DNA from: Neolentinus lepideus HHB14362 ss-1
Taxonomy: Eukaryota > Basidiomycota > Agaricomycetes > Gloeophyllales > Gloeophyllaceae
Assembly (NCBI GenBank): GCA_001632425.1
Contig: KV425572.1
Location: forward strand, 1-64,000
Direction: 5' to 3'
DNA: 64,000 nucleotides
This document shows positions 45,437-57,726 of this stretch, in pieces (position 1 is the first letter of the stretch; each line of letters begins with the position of its first letter). Both the position numbers and the translations under genes were made by a program. The notes beneath the pieces were generated by a model. That model was not told where the DNA came from. It ran no database searches and was given only the letters and a program-made list of their open reading frames with translations.

Positions 45437-47095
45437 CGGCCCTGCTCGAATGCGGTGATTTTTGGGAGGTACGAGGGTCTTGGATTTGCTGTGATTTATT
45501 GCTTTCGCTTGCAGCTTGGATATCATGATTTCGCTTTGAGGCCCCGTCAAAGGGTGTGCTTGTATCATAAACATAGACTGGTTACGATCTTCGCGACTGG
45601 CAACTATTCGGGTGCGGTACCGAGAGACGTTGAACTTTACCTGAAACATCAGGCAGAAGTGCTCGTCGAGACTCGAGAACACGCCGACACGCGCGGGAGG
45701 CGACTCTTCTACTGCAGTCAACGTCAGGTAACCGATAGCACGTACGTATAGAGGCCTCGACCTGTTCCTGAATGATTCGCCCGTCTTGCTTGACAGGCAG
45801 GTGTCACAGATCGCAATGGACATGGCAACCGATCGAAGCATGCTTTCTCCAAAGTTTAACAGAGCTGGTGTAAATCGGCGTGTCATGGTTGGTTGGATGC
45901 GAGCAGGGAGCCGGATCGGGAAGTGCTCCTTCCCAATTGAGCGTTGGGGTGTCGCTTGCAGGAATATTTATACCTCTCCCTACATACAGGTGAAGATCTC
46001 AGGTATCGTGTATCGTCCACACCACTCGCCAACCCATACGAACTCACTTCCCGCTATCCCGCGCCACCCAGGGCCAATTCGCTGGTACTCTTCACCAAGG
46101 ATTGTCGTGCGGATTTCAAAAGTGGGCGGAGCAGGACCATCTAGCCGTCGTTCCATTGGTCGATGTTCCAAACGCGGGGGTTTCTTTTCCAACAGCCCTC
46201 CAATATTCAACGTTGACATCTCGAAGGTGCGGCCCGAATGGAAAGTGAGGAACAGCATCGCCATTCTAGCCTGAAAATGATCACTCGGCCCGTGATGTCA
46301 ACAAGACGCGTCTAACCTTTAACCTTTAACACTTTGTCAAAGAGAGCGGTGAGACTAGTCACGGACTTGCATGCCTGGCCACAACTTGAGTGGTGGGCGG
46401 ACAGAACGGCAGCCCGTTTTCTTCGTCAGGGATGTCGAGATGCAAGAGGTTGACGGAGAGGCAAATCCTCGCCAGCATATATTTGCCGAGGGTCGGTAGT
46501 AGTAGTACCCGCCCGCGAGCAGGGTCATGTCGTGTTGGTCTGATTTTGTTTCTTTGCGCGTCACGATTCCCAGCTGTAACCAATTCGGGATATTGTTGCT
46601 GAGCCAAACTCCATAAAGGCCACGCTTGACGGATCTCTCGCTGACAAGTCCTCCACGACACGACGTCATTTGGGTCGACGTCCTCAACATTCGGCTCACA
46701 ATGCACCGATGAGTCAACTGGCACATCTATGTCGCCCCGGTTCTCACCGCCTATAAACGGCGGGATCTTCAGGGGCATCATCCCCACACTGATCTCAGCC
46801 AGGCACGGAGGTATATAGTTTGCTGGGCGTGGCGAATATAAAGCGCCTCCTCTGTTTCGGTTCCGTCAAGCCTCCCAATGCACATCCCCAGCCTTGGGCG
46901 GAAGGTTTGCGGTAGTCGACGACTCTGGTGCCCCACGGTCGTCCCGCTATCCAATAAGGAGGCCCCTCTAGTGTAATCAGCGTGACATGCATTATTGGTA
47001 CCGTGAGAGCGTCCAAGCGGAGGCATTTTGTCTGTTCCCAGTGCACCATCTTTATGACGAGAAAGCGCAGCTGCTGTCTCCCCCACCACCCCCGC
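45437..47095 (-). other. Intergenic region with possible minus-strand hypothetical exons
   Basis: Minus-strand frames at 47115–46795 (including LRFLVIKMVHWEQTKCLRL), 46787–46359 (KIPPFIGGENRGDIDVPVD; REIRQAWPLWSLAQQQYPEL) and 46264–45980 (EIRTTILGEEYQR) have protein-like composition and could be exons of one unrecognised gene overlapping the start of the regulator. No conserved domain is visible. Repeats AACCTTTAACCTTTAA at about 46316 are trivial. I rate this below a gene call. Confidence 0.25.
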
Positions 47096-50000
47096 ATGCC
47101 CGCAGACGTGGCCAAGTCGAAAGTGCGTAGGGACGCTGCGGAGGAGAGGATCTACTCGCTGGGGCAGGGGCGCGAGATTGAGATGAAGCGGAGCAGGGGC
47201 GAGGTGTCGTGTGCCGAGTGTCGGAGGTGCGATCAGTCGCGGGCGCCGTCGCAGGTCGTGGCTGAGAGGTTGTTATTTCGGTACGGGCAGATTGAAGATC
47301 AAGTGCGACAAGCAGATACCCTGTCAATCATGCGTCGTCAGTGATCTGCGCTTCTGCGATAGATTTGGGCTCATGGTGATCGCAGAGACGGGGATGCGAG
47401 ATTCTATGTCCGAACGGTATGCATCACCTTGATCGACGGGCCTTGCTGACCGCATACAGACTCGTTTACCACTGGACAGGGCACCAGGTAAGCCCGAGTC
47501 GATGCACGCCGCGCCGCCGTAACTCTTCTCCAGATCGGTCATCGAAGCCACGGGCCACCTCTACACCCAGATCAAACGGCTCACAGAGCGCAACCGCGAG
47601 CTCGAAGGCGCCCTCGCCAAACTCCAACAGAACCTCAGCACCGAGCCGCACCCGCTCCTGCACAAGCCCGACGAACCGGACCCCGCTGATCGCCTCATCG
47701 ACTGGTTCGGGACGCTCTCGATATCGGACAACGGCGCGTCCCGATTCATCGGCCCCACCGGCGGCTCAGAGGTAAGCTCGTCATCCCCGCACGCTGCACC
47801 GCTGACCCCCAGCCCACCAGAGTCTGCTCATAGTGAGTCCCCTTTCTCGCCCGCGTGCGATGCTGACAGCTCCAGACCGCCGACGACCGCGCCCTCCCGT
47901 CCCGCCCGCCGTCCCCGCCCGCCCTCCCCGCCGACGTCCAGCGCTTCTCCGCCGCCTTCCCCTTCACGCCCCTCGGCCCCCCGCCCGCCGTCCTCTCCCT
48001 CATCCACTCCTACCTCCCGCCCTGGGACCGCGCCCTCGCCGTGTGCGACACCTACCTCGCCGGCGCCGCCTGGCTCTTCCACGCCGTCCCCCGCGCCCAG
48101 CTCATCGACGAGCTCCTCCCCGCCATCTACCGCCGCCCGTCCCCGCGCCCCTCCCCCTCCGCAGGCGCGCACGACTACGCCTTGCTCTTTGTCGTCTTTG
48201 CCGTCGGGACGCTAGTGGACATGGAGCACGGCCCGCGCGACGCCGAGGCGGAGCATTTCTTCCGGATCGCGAGCGCCGCGGTGTGCTTGGAGTCGCTGAT
48301 GGAGAAGCCCTCGCTCGTCACCGTGCAGGCGATCCACCTCATGTCGATCTACAACGCCATGAGCCCGCACGGCACCGACACGAGCATGGAGACGACGTGG
48401 CAGCTCGTCACCATCGGCGCGCGGCTCGCGCTCTCAGTAAGTGCCCACGCTCCTCGCGAAGGGATGACTCGTAATCGTTTCAGATCGGCTTGCGTGAGTA
48501 GCGCGTCCACCATCAGTACCGCCGCTGACTGACGCGACGGCAGATAAAGACAGCGCGCGATGGGGCCTGCCATACCGACTGGTCCAGCGCCGCAGGTTCA
48601 TCTTCTGGGACCTCTTCCTCGCAGACGGCTGGCAGGCGAGTCTCCTAGCACCCCTATCCACGCATACCCCGCTGACCGGTGCACACGTGAGCAAGAGCCT
48701 CGCCAGCGGCCGCCCGCCCGTCTTCTCGCTCCCGTACGTCGACTGCAAGTTCCCCGACGAGAACGACCCGACGAAAGAGCGCGAGTCCGCCGGCGAGCGC
48801 GAGTGTGCGTCCCGCCCCCCCCTGTCCCCACTCCCGCTAACCACCAACACCAGTCGAATCCTGGGGCTACCGCTTCTCCGCCGAGTGCATCGCCCCCATC
48901 GCCGAGACCGTCCTCGCCGCGCACCCGCCGACGTACGCCGCCATCGCCGCGCTCGACAGGAAAGTGCGCGCCTTCCCAATGCCGCAGCACGCCGCCCCCG
49001 CGCCCGACGGCGGCGGCGTCGCCGAGTCGATGCAGCGCTTCTGCATGTCCAACGTGCGCGAGACGGGTAAGCCTCGCCGTTATACACCCCACTACGCCTA
49101 TATGCTAAAGTCACGATTCATTTGGTGACGGTGATACAGCCCTCCTGTACATCCACCGCTCCTTCTTCGCGCTCGCGCTCACCGAGCACCCCGCGGACCC
49201 GCTGCAGAGCCGCTACGCCGCGTCCTTTGTCGCCGCGTACACCGCGTCCGCGGTCATCCTCGACACGATCGCGCGCCAGTACGCCGTGTGCCCCGATTTG
49301 GTCGCGAGGTTTTGGACGGTGTGGGCGTATGCGTTTTCGGCGGCGGTGTGTGGCCTTCCTCTTCCTCTTCCTCGTACGTGCCTGGTAAGCTACACACGCA
49401 CTGACGCGCAGCTCTCAGGTCGTGTTCGGCACAGTCGTCACCCGCAGCCCGCGCTCCGCCCTCGCGGCCAGCGCCATCGAGGAGCTCGAGAAGGCGCGCG
49501 CCATGTTCACAAGGGCGGCAAGGCTCAGCCGGCGCGCGGCCAAGGCGCTCGTACGTGGTTCATTTCTTCCGTCCCATCTCCCCTTCCCGTTCTTCCGTCC
49601 CATCCCCCTTCCCTTCCTTCCGTCCCATCCCCCTTCCTTTCTTCCCCCATTACTAACTGCCACATCCCACAGCCCGTCATAGCGCGCCTGTGCGACAAGG
49701 CGCGCGCCGCGCTCGCCCAATCCCAATCCCAATCCCAATCGCCATCTACGCCGCGCGACGATGCGGACGACGAGCTGGCGATCTTTGCGGGGCGGACGCG
49801 GCTGGTGTCTGATACGGGGCGGACGTCCAAAAAGCCCGCCCAGCCCGGGTATTTCGAAGCGCAAGCCCCCGCGCGCGAGCAAGACTTGCCGCCGATAGCG
49901 CTGCCGGTGCTCCCAGCGTTCGCGAGTTCAGCGCCGTCTGACGGGTCGTGGACCTCGGGCTACTCACGCGCTCCGCCGGACGCGGACTCGCCTCAGTACG

Positions 50001-50206
50001 CTGCGTCTGCGTCTTGGCATGCGCAGGAGTACCGCGCGCGGCAGCATCAATACCACCAAGCCCCCCACCCTCCGCCTTACCCCGCGCCCCCCGCAGAGCT
50101 CGCGGAGCTGGGGCTAGTGTCAAGGCAGTCGCGGCTGGACGAGCGGTGGGCGTCGTTCATGCAAGACTCTGGCGTGCTCGATCAGGACAGTTTCAGGTCC
50201 ACCTAG
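47096..50206 (+). CDS. Zn2Cys6 transcription factor with fungal-specific TF domain (paralogue B)
   Basis: Starts MPADVAKSKVRRD. The zinc cluster is built as in paralogue A: CAECRR, intron, LKIKCDKQIPCQSC. A coiled coil follows (IEATGHLYTQIKRLTERNREL), then WFGTLSISDNGASRFIGPTGG, SYLPPWDRALAVCDTYL, the fungal_trans core with RWGLPYRLVQRRRFIFWDLF and SLASGRPPVFSLPYVDC, then LLYIHRSFFALALTEHP and AAYTASAVILDTIARQY, ending with a proline/glutamine-rich tail and stop at 50206. The paralogues align along their whole length, with shared intron positions; B is far richer in GC at third positions. B lies between two salicylate-hydroxylase-like monooxygenases, so local pathway control is an attractive inference. 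Confidence 0.9.
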
Positions 50207-50367
50207 GCTCGTTCGTTCTTATTCATATACCCCCTCCTCTCCTCGCCACGCTCATGATTAACGACGTATGTGTATGTATATTATCTCGTGCATAATGTTC
50301 TGCTATCGACGCTGTCTGTGTATTTACACGTACCCCGTACCTATGTATAATCCGTTGTTGTCACTCC

Positions 50368-52107
50368 TCAGCCCAGTGCTTCTGATAGTAGCGTCTCCGC
50401 TCGGCGCCAGTCCTCTCTGAAATCTTTCGTCCAGTGCCACTCCCACTGCTTCTCGATTTGCTTCCCCAGCTCGCGCAGGCCCTCGCACTCGGCGCCGCCG
50501 TACGCAGGCCCGTTGAACTCGTACAGGTACCCCGTCGCCGCGCACTCGGCGGCGACGCCGCTCGCGAACGGCAGGCGCACGCGCTCGTAGATGCGCAGGA
50601 TATCGGGGGCCTTGTCGAGCGTCGCGGACGGGTGCGCCAGCAGCCGCCCCAGAATGTAGACGTCCTGGTGGAGAGTCGGCTGGGCTGTAGTTTGACGTAC
50701 GCTGGCAGCTCACCTCGATGGCTTGGCCCGCACCGGCGCCCAAGTGCGTGGCCATGGCGTGCGCCTGTGAGGTATATAGATCATCTCAGTGTCTACGTAT
50801 CAACGCTCGATGCTCACTGCATCACCGATGATGGCGACGCGCCCGGAGGCGTAGTGCGGCAGAGGCGTCATGGCGTGGATAGCCCACCGCGTCGGGTCCT
50901 CCATGCACTGTCCCGCCAGGTCAGTACGAGGTCGGACCATGATTTATGTGTATACGACTTTTGTGAGCGCTTGCGCTTCTTCCTCAAAGTTACTGAAACA
51001 GTCTATGACTTCTTGAGTTGACACGTCGGCGACCCATTTGCCGTTGAATGTGGTGCCTTCGCCGCCGACGACCGTGGAGAAGGGTACACAGTTTATGAGG
51101 CGGCCCTGAGAGATGGGGTATGCAACGATGTGCTACAAGAGAGCAGTCAGGGGCCAGTCGCTGGAGAGGAAAAGAGATATCGCCGACTTTATTCTTGCCT
51201 AGATACTACAATAATTTCAGATGGCAAACATCGTCATTCAGAATCGCTCCCTACCGCCATGCCAATTCTACACGCTTGATGTCCTGGGTAGAGCGACTCC
51301 AGCTTCTCCGCAGGGATGAGGGAACGATAGGCCAAGGTGCCCGTCCAGACTGGTCCCGTCTCTTTGTCGATGGCCTGGAGCTTAGCAGGATCCGTGACGC
51401 CGTCGTCTGCTGCCATCGCTCGGAAGAGGCTTTGACGCGTCGGAGAACGTATGCCATCAGCGCCAATCAGGATGTCCGTGACAGCCGAGGACCCGTCTGC
51501 AAAATGCATGGTGATCGATCCGTCCGGCTGTCTCGAATAACTCTGCAGTCGCTTGGACGTATAGATCGGATAGCTCTTTGGGATCTTGGCCCGCAAAACA
51601 TCCACGACGTCCACTCTATGCAGAGTTATCGCGCCGTCTGTATTGCATAAATGGATCAGCAGTTAGGCAAGCACTTTTCCTGAGGACACTTACAAGGGTT
51701 CATCATTTGGTAGAAATTATAACCCGGCTCTGGCTGATCGGACCTCCGGAAAGTAAGGCCCGGTTCTAAGCAAGGTCAACGCATACCATCGTATGTCGTA
51801 ACGAACTGCTCACTCGGGGCATCCACCGGTGGCTCGATGGCCTTCTTGGCCAGCTCGATATCGAGACCGAGGTCCTTCAATATCGTCCATGTCCGCTTCC
51901 AGACGCTGATACCGGCTCCCACAGTTGTGATTTCAGAAGCAGCTTCATACATGACAACATCTATAGAGTCGCCAGCATACGTGGAGAGGACGACTGCGAG
52001 GGCCAATCCACCGATACCCGCGCCGCTGAGAAGCTCGGGATCAGTTCAGGTCGTCTCATCAAAAAGACTACGTACCATATAGCTACTTTAAACTTGCTCT
52101 GCGACAT
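50368..52107 (-). CDS. FAD-dependent monooxygenase, salicylate hydroxylase type (copy 2)
   Basis: Read leftward from ATG at 52107 (MSQSKFKVAI). After an intron the Rossmann segment reads GIGGLALAVVLSTYA, then MYEAASEITTVGAGISVWKR. Further on are GAITLHRVDVVDVLRAKIP, the DG motif ILIGADGIRSPTRQSLFRAM, TGTLAYRSLIPAEKL and a segment with RLINCVPFSTVVGGEGTTF. The second FAD motif GRVAIIGDA is joined across an intron to AHAMATHLGAGAGQAIE. The usual proline of the HAxxPxxG loop is threonine here, unlike copy 1. The C-terminus is IYERVRLPFASGV … EALG at 50368. It is convergent with the Zn2Cys6 regulator, with only 161 bp between their stop codons. Intron positions match copy 1. Confidence 0.88.
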
Positions 52108-52642
52108 TGTCAAATCTTCTGATCAGGTAGTGCGGACTTGTGAAGTACTCCTGCTGTCACCAAGCCCACGAGTCAAAACTCTAGTAGCGAAAACTCGCAC
52201 CCCACAGCCAGCGGATCACGTGGAGTATATCTGGTATCGCTGAATCATCCTTCATCATCCAAAGGACTTCTCGGCCACCCTAAGAATACATCTCATACAA
52301 AGATAGGAGTATCCCAGCTTGTCGTGGGACAAACTCACGACCTGGGTGGGCGGGCGGCAACCTCGCAAGGTGTGCTACAGCTGAGATGGGGAAAACGATC
52401 AACCTTCGATGCAAATAACTTCGGAATCGAGCGGAGGCAAACAGTCGAATCAGTACGGTGCTCCGGTGTCGACCGAGCCAATCGCGACGTCCAAGTCGAT
52501 TCGACATTCATCCCCATACGGAGTCATCCTCACAGTCATTACACGACTGAATTTGCCAGCAAGTCATGGGCATATTGTGTACTGCATTTCTATGTATTCA
52601 TTCTGTGCATATTTTCAGCGAGTCCATGAGATAAAAGTGAAA
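52108..52642. other. Intergenic region between monooxygenase copy 2 and M28 peptidase
   Basis: 535 bp that include the monooxygenase promoter and the 3' flank of the peptidase gene. No further feature was recognised. Confidence 0.4.
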
Positions 52643-55600
52643 TCATACGACAGCAACACCACCGATACATCCCACGAGCAACGCATCTACCGTTCCTTGC
52701 GTCTCCTGCTCAATCCACGTATCAACGGCCTCGAACGTCCGCATTGCCGAGCCACCAAACTGCTTCTCCGCCCTTTTCCCAGGCCACATCGACTGCTCCT
52801 TGATGCCTACAAAGTTGACCTTGATCATTTCAGAACCAGACGGTGAGGGATGCTTGACGACCAGGTCGACGCTCCACGTATCAATACCGTAGAACGAAGC
52901 CTCTTTAATGTGGTGCCGCGCGTACTCGTCTGGCGGGTTCTCATCCAGAGTCCACTTCAGGACGTGAGCATCAAAAGCAACAGCTGAGAGTTTCGTGAGC
53001 AATCGCACTGCGACCGCAAACTAAAAGCCACGAACCGGTCCAAATAATCCCGGGATGTTTCACGACAAGCGTGAAGCTCCTCGTCCCCTGCTCCTCATCA
53101 ACAACGTCATTAGTCGTAGAGATCGTCACATATTTCCCTGCAGACGCTGAAGTCTCGGAAGCGTACTCTTCATCAATCGGCATATCAATCACATAGGGCG
53201 AAAGAAACTGTCATCCACAATTGGCGCCATGAGTCAACTTTTCCCAGAGCCATAAGGTGCATGCATGCACGCACCGCAGAGAACGGGTACAACACGTCCC
53301 ACTCGCTATCCCAATCCGAGAACTTTCTTGACACCGGTGGCATCCCATGCGCATCAAACGTCTCCGCCATACTGTGCACGAGCGTATCGAAGCCGGGGGC
53401 AGCGTCCGCCGCAGCGATGTGCAGATGCTGCTCCGCAGAAGTCACCTACCAAGAAATAACGATTCTGGGTCAATACCGAGCAACGGGGGTACGTCATCGA
53501 GACACTCACATTCTCCATGTGGATTATAAACATCCTCTTCTGATGCAGCCCATCGAACGGGCTGCGCATCGCAAAAGTAGCCATGGAGGCAGCCATGACT
53601 ATACTAAGCAGCAGCACGACGCGTGCCGACACCCGCCTCCCAAACCGATGCACAAACGGCAGTACCATCGGGAAAGTATACGAAACTGTAATCGCCACAA
53701 TGCTCGCAATGATATTCTCGCTGGGGGCGTCTCGTCCAATCCGACCCGTCTGTAAAAACATAATTAGTGACTTTCGAGCACGGAGCGTGATCGTGGCATT
53801 TCTTACCAGCGGTACAAATACGTCCAGGACTGTGGCTATCGTCTGCGTTCCCGTCAACAGTGGTAGGAGCTGGCCCAGCGCGTACGTCCATAACGAGACC
53901 CCATCGCCCGTCCGCGTGATCTTCAATGTGTCCAAAACCAGGGCGACGAACAAGGGTGCGGAGGTGAGAAAGAACATCGCTGCCGAGCCGACGCCGAGGA
54001 GCTGAAGAACAAGTGCGAAGAACGACTGCACGAGCAGCGTTGAGGTGATAACCGTGTGTTCGGGTACATGCCCGATGAGGTATTGCGACAGGAGCGCGCC
54101 TGCATTCGATACCGATGATCAGCGCATTACACGTGCATGTCAACAGTGCTGACCAGTAAGCGCTGCGGGCCCATACAACCCCAGACACGCCGGCTCCCAA
54201 GCGAACCAGCTCATCCCCTTCCCCAACACGCGCTGCATCATCACCGCGACCGCGTTCGCACCCATCAATGCGCCCAAAAACCCGCCGACCACTGCGCCCA
54301 CGCCCTTGGCGAGCTGTCCAACGCCGCGGAAGCCACCCTTGATCTGGAACGCCAAAAGGAGTGACGAAACGAAGAGTGTGGCGTAGAGAACCCGTGCGGT
54401 CGAGTACGAGTAGAGGAAGAACGCCCCGAGATGGGAAAAGAACACCGTGCGCGGTTTAACGTAACCCGTCGCGAGCGAGGGGAGGGGAGAGGCCGGGGAG
54501 GAGAGGTACAAGAGGAGGGCGAGGGTGTTCTCGGCCATGTGCTAAAAACATTGATAGCTCAGTCCCAAGACACCTAGGGACTGTGAGACATCTCCTACCT
54601 GAGCTACGCCGGGCTCGATGTTCTCTACGAGGTCCTACCGAAAAGGAGTTTGCACCACCGGTTCATTGCAATAGGGAGAGCGAGACAAACCTTGCGCATG
54701 TGGTATAAATAACTATTGCCTACGATTGCCATCTGAAAATCACGTATGTTATCAATAATTCCGCTATTATTTGGGATACGCACGTCTAAACCAGTAACGT
54801 TCAAATACTGCTCGAATTGCCGGAAGTCTGTACTGTCTCTCCCATCAGTGGGGTTGTCCCTTGCGCTTATGAACGCATTGGGATTTCGGTAGCGCTGAAC
54901 TTACTCTGACAAGATGATACCAGAACTGAACACCTCGTTTGCGACGATGGTACCAAACGGTCTATGTACACCCGAAACCGTGAGGATATAAACTTGCAGA
55001 GTAGGGGAATGAAAGAGCGTACCTAGGTACATGCGAATAGGCTTCTATCATTTGCTCGGATGTCGCTTGGAAGAGGAGTTCAGGGCCGGTGGTGCCGGCA
55101 GCTGCGAATGCCCAGATTTTTGATCAATTATGCAGCTCGAGGTACGAATGACACCCGCGAGACGTACCTTCGAGGTTGATCGCGGCGCGCACCCTGTGCA
55201 TGCATGTGAAGCTCGGGAGAGTTAAAATAGATCGTAGGGCACCTACGTATTAGCGATAGGGTGCTGCGTCGAGAACAGATGCGACCCGTCTTGCAACGAC
55301 TCCTCCGCATTATTAAACACTGCCGTCCCTCAGTACAAGCACATGCAAGCATGAAACACAACACTTACAGAACACGATCGAGTGCGTCGGCTCCCACCCG
55401 TCCCTCTCGATTAACACTCTCGCGCACTCGAGCATCACGCCGACCGGTAGCGCGTCGTCGGCTGCACCAGGACTGGGGAGGGTAGAGTCGACATGGGCGT
55501 TTACAAGGACCGCGTCGGCCTTGCCTGCGGGCGTACCGTCGGAGATGCGGAAGACGACATTGGTGAGATCGACGTAGGTTTTGTATAGGCGCTTGTTCAT

Positions 55601-56259
55601 CATGTCAAAGCTGCGCAGGTGACGGGATGGAGTCAGTGTCGGAGACGGGTTATGAGACCCAGTTGACTCCACTGCATGTACGGGAGGGACACGGGGTAGA
55701 TGGGTCTTTTCATGCCCGCGTAAGGGGGCGTGTCCCTCCTGCATGCAGCAGCCCGAACGAGCAAACTCGCAGAACTCACCGATGACTTCCACTGCCCTGC
55801 TGCCACCACCACTCGCACTCTATTTTCCTTTCCGGATTCCTCGACCTCGCCTTCCTGCAAATCTCGTCCAGCTCTTTCGCCTGATTGACGATCCATTCGT
55901 CACCAAGCGCGTGCTCCTTCGTGCCCACAGTCCGGTACCCGATGTCTTCTGAGAGGAATTTTGCATGGGAGAGTATGCGCGCCTCGGAGAGTTGTGGCTC
56001 GTTCGTCGTAGGGTCATACCTGCAGATGAGCGCCGTTATTTCGAGAACGAAACGAAGGGATCTCGTACATACAATTCGGTCAGAGGTTGGGGTAACACTG
56101 TATGGACGCGGTCAACTTCCTCGCCTACACAACCTCGTACGCGTGAATGAAATGCTTACAATAATGTTGCCTGATCGCCAGCAACGGTGCGCCTATCAAC
56201 AACGGCGACAGCGCGAGCATCGACCGCACGGGCCCCCATCGTCGTGGCGGCGTGCTCAT
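52643..56259 (-). CDS. Multi-pass M28 metallopeptidase (vacuolar membrane protease, Pff1/FXNA type)
   Basis: Long gene of many exons read leftward. The start at 56259 (MSTPPRRWGPVRSMLALSPL) gives an N-terminal signal-anchor. The lumenal peptidase domain follows: LSEARILSHAKFLSEDIGYR, RFDMMNKRLYKTYVDLTNVV, then the metal site AVLVNAHVDSTLPSPGAADD (His and Asp zinc ligands). Downstream exons give the NNAEESLQDGSHLF block with the Glu pair, AAINLEAAGTTGPELLFQ, SSGIILSDTDFRQFE and LYHMRKDLVENIEPG. Next are about eight or nine membrane helices (SHLGAFFLYSYSTARVLYA to VHRFGRRVSARVVLLLSIVM), and a lumenal C-terminal domain to stop 52643. The order matches the yeast/fungal Pff1 vacuolar protease and animal ERMP1/FXNA. 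All zinc-site residues I could check are present. Confidence 0.88.
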
Positions 56260-56589
56260 CGTTTGTGGCGAACAGATGCGTTATCGGGACGGAAACGTTG
56301 CCGACACGAGCTTGAGCAAAGACGCGGAGAGTCCGAACGTCGCGCATCACAGCGAACGTTCCCGACATTGATGACGATGACGGAATGACTGGCGCTGGCC
56401 ACACAAACCGAATTGGCGTTTCTGCGGCCACATTTCTCATGTTCTAACCACGTCTCTATTGCAATACCGCAGTGCAAAGCATCTATCGAGGTCGTTAATC
56501 GACATCATAAGTTATCCACAACATCCTAAGAACGTTTCCGGTTCGCTCATCGTCCTCAATACATCTCATACACCGTCCACATCAGCATT
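56260..56589. other. Spacer between peptidase gene and right duplication arm
   Basis: 330 bp upstream of the M28 peptidase start; presumed promoter. It contains no MITE equivalent to that at 4927. Confidence 0.4.
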
Positions 56590-56699
56590 AACGACAATCC
56601 CGTATACCCACCGCGAGCTGCACGTGCTAACGACTCGAACGCCTCATAAACATCACGCTATAGCTCAACTCGTGACATATTTCTGTCACTAAGACACTC

Positions 56700-57726
56700 A
56701 TGATGATCACTGACTGGCTCAAGCCACAACCCCAAGAAGCGCTCATTCGCCTTCGCAACTCAAGCTTTGTATTCTCGTCTTTCGTCCTACTCATCTATCT
56801 TCTCGACATAAAGTCACTGTATTTGCTCAGATGCTGGAGAGTGGCTTTAGGGAGAGACTCGAGGCCGTAGGGCGTAGGGCGGATAGGCTGGATGATCAGC
56901 GTGATTGGTGCGTCCTTTCGTCACGAGTATTCGAGTGTGGACGAGGTCCTGCTTCCGTGTCTTCGAACTGTAGAACTCTCGGGTGGAAAGCACGACATAG
57001 ACAGAGGATCGCTTCGTAATCGCTTCGTGTGACCAATCCGACATTTGCCTTCGTTATGTCAAGTTCTCCTCGCCACGATCGCTGACCGACTTACCCCCTT
57101 AGAACTCACCTTTCTTACCCTCCTCTTCCTCAACATCGTTCAATCCCTCTACGCCCTCAAATATCCCCCAACGCCGCTTCCCCCCACCCCCGCCTCTTCC
57201 CGCAAGCTTCTCCTAACCCCACAAAGCACACCGACCAAGCCCTCAAAGCTCTTCGGTACCTCTACGAGCGTGCGTCCACCACCTTCACCCCATCCTCTCC
57301 CATACTAATTCTTGCACCTCAGACCTCTCCGCTCTCCTTCTCCCAATCCCTCTCCCAATCACAATCTCACAAGCAATTCCCCTTCCGCCCATCCACCTCC
57401 TCCATATACCCGCCCAGCCCACTCTCGACGCCCACGCGTTCACTCAACTACTCTCTCTCCTTCCCCTCGTCATCCAAGTCGCTCTTTGACTCTGCCTCGT
57501 CAAGTTTTAGCTCGAGTGGCATGGGCTGGTCGCTGAGTAAGAGCCCGTTATTGAAGTATAGTGGTCGGAAAGGCGGGCGTAAGTAACCTTTACATCTTCG
57601 GAACGTGTTATCGAGACCGTGTTTAGTGAAGGTTTTTGCTGACTCCGTTTGTGCTTCTCCACAGGTGCTCTCGAAAGTTCGTTTCTCAAGCGCCTCACGA
57701 GCGAAGACACGAAGAGAGATAAATAA
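56700..57726 (+). pseudogene. Pom34-like gene, right copy, with in-frame TAG
   Basis: Matches the left copy exon by exon: MMITDWLKPQPQEALIRLRN, the two membrane segments, the SQSLSQSQSHK tail and the terminal SSFLKRLTSEDTKRDK-like exon to stop 57726. In exon 1, where the left copy reads GRDMRPYGVGR, this copy reads GRDSRP followed by TAG (56868–56870), ending translation between the two membrane spans. All other splice sites appear kept. If the stretch around the TAG were spliced as a roughly 60-nt intron (GTGGCT…GATCAG) the frame would survive, but that donor is weak. I therefore call it a probable pseudogene. Confidence 0.55.

Noticed and set aside
47833..48474. 213-codon plus-strand frame within the regulator gene
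   Set aside because: An Arg/Pro/His-rich alternative frame of a GC-rich exon; the overlapping regulator frame carries the conserved domain.
53354..54031. Separate membrane-protein genes suggested by long minus-strand frames
   Set aside because: These are successive exons of the single M28 peptidase gene, linked by short introns in frame.
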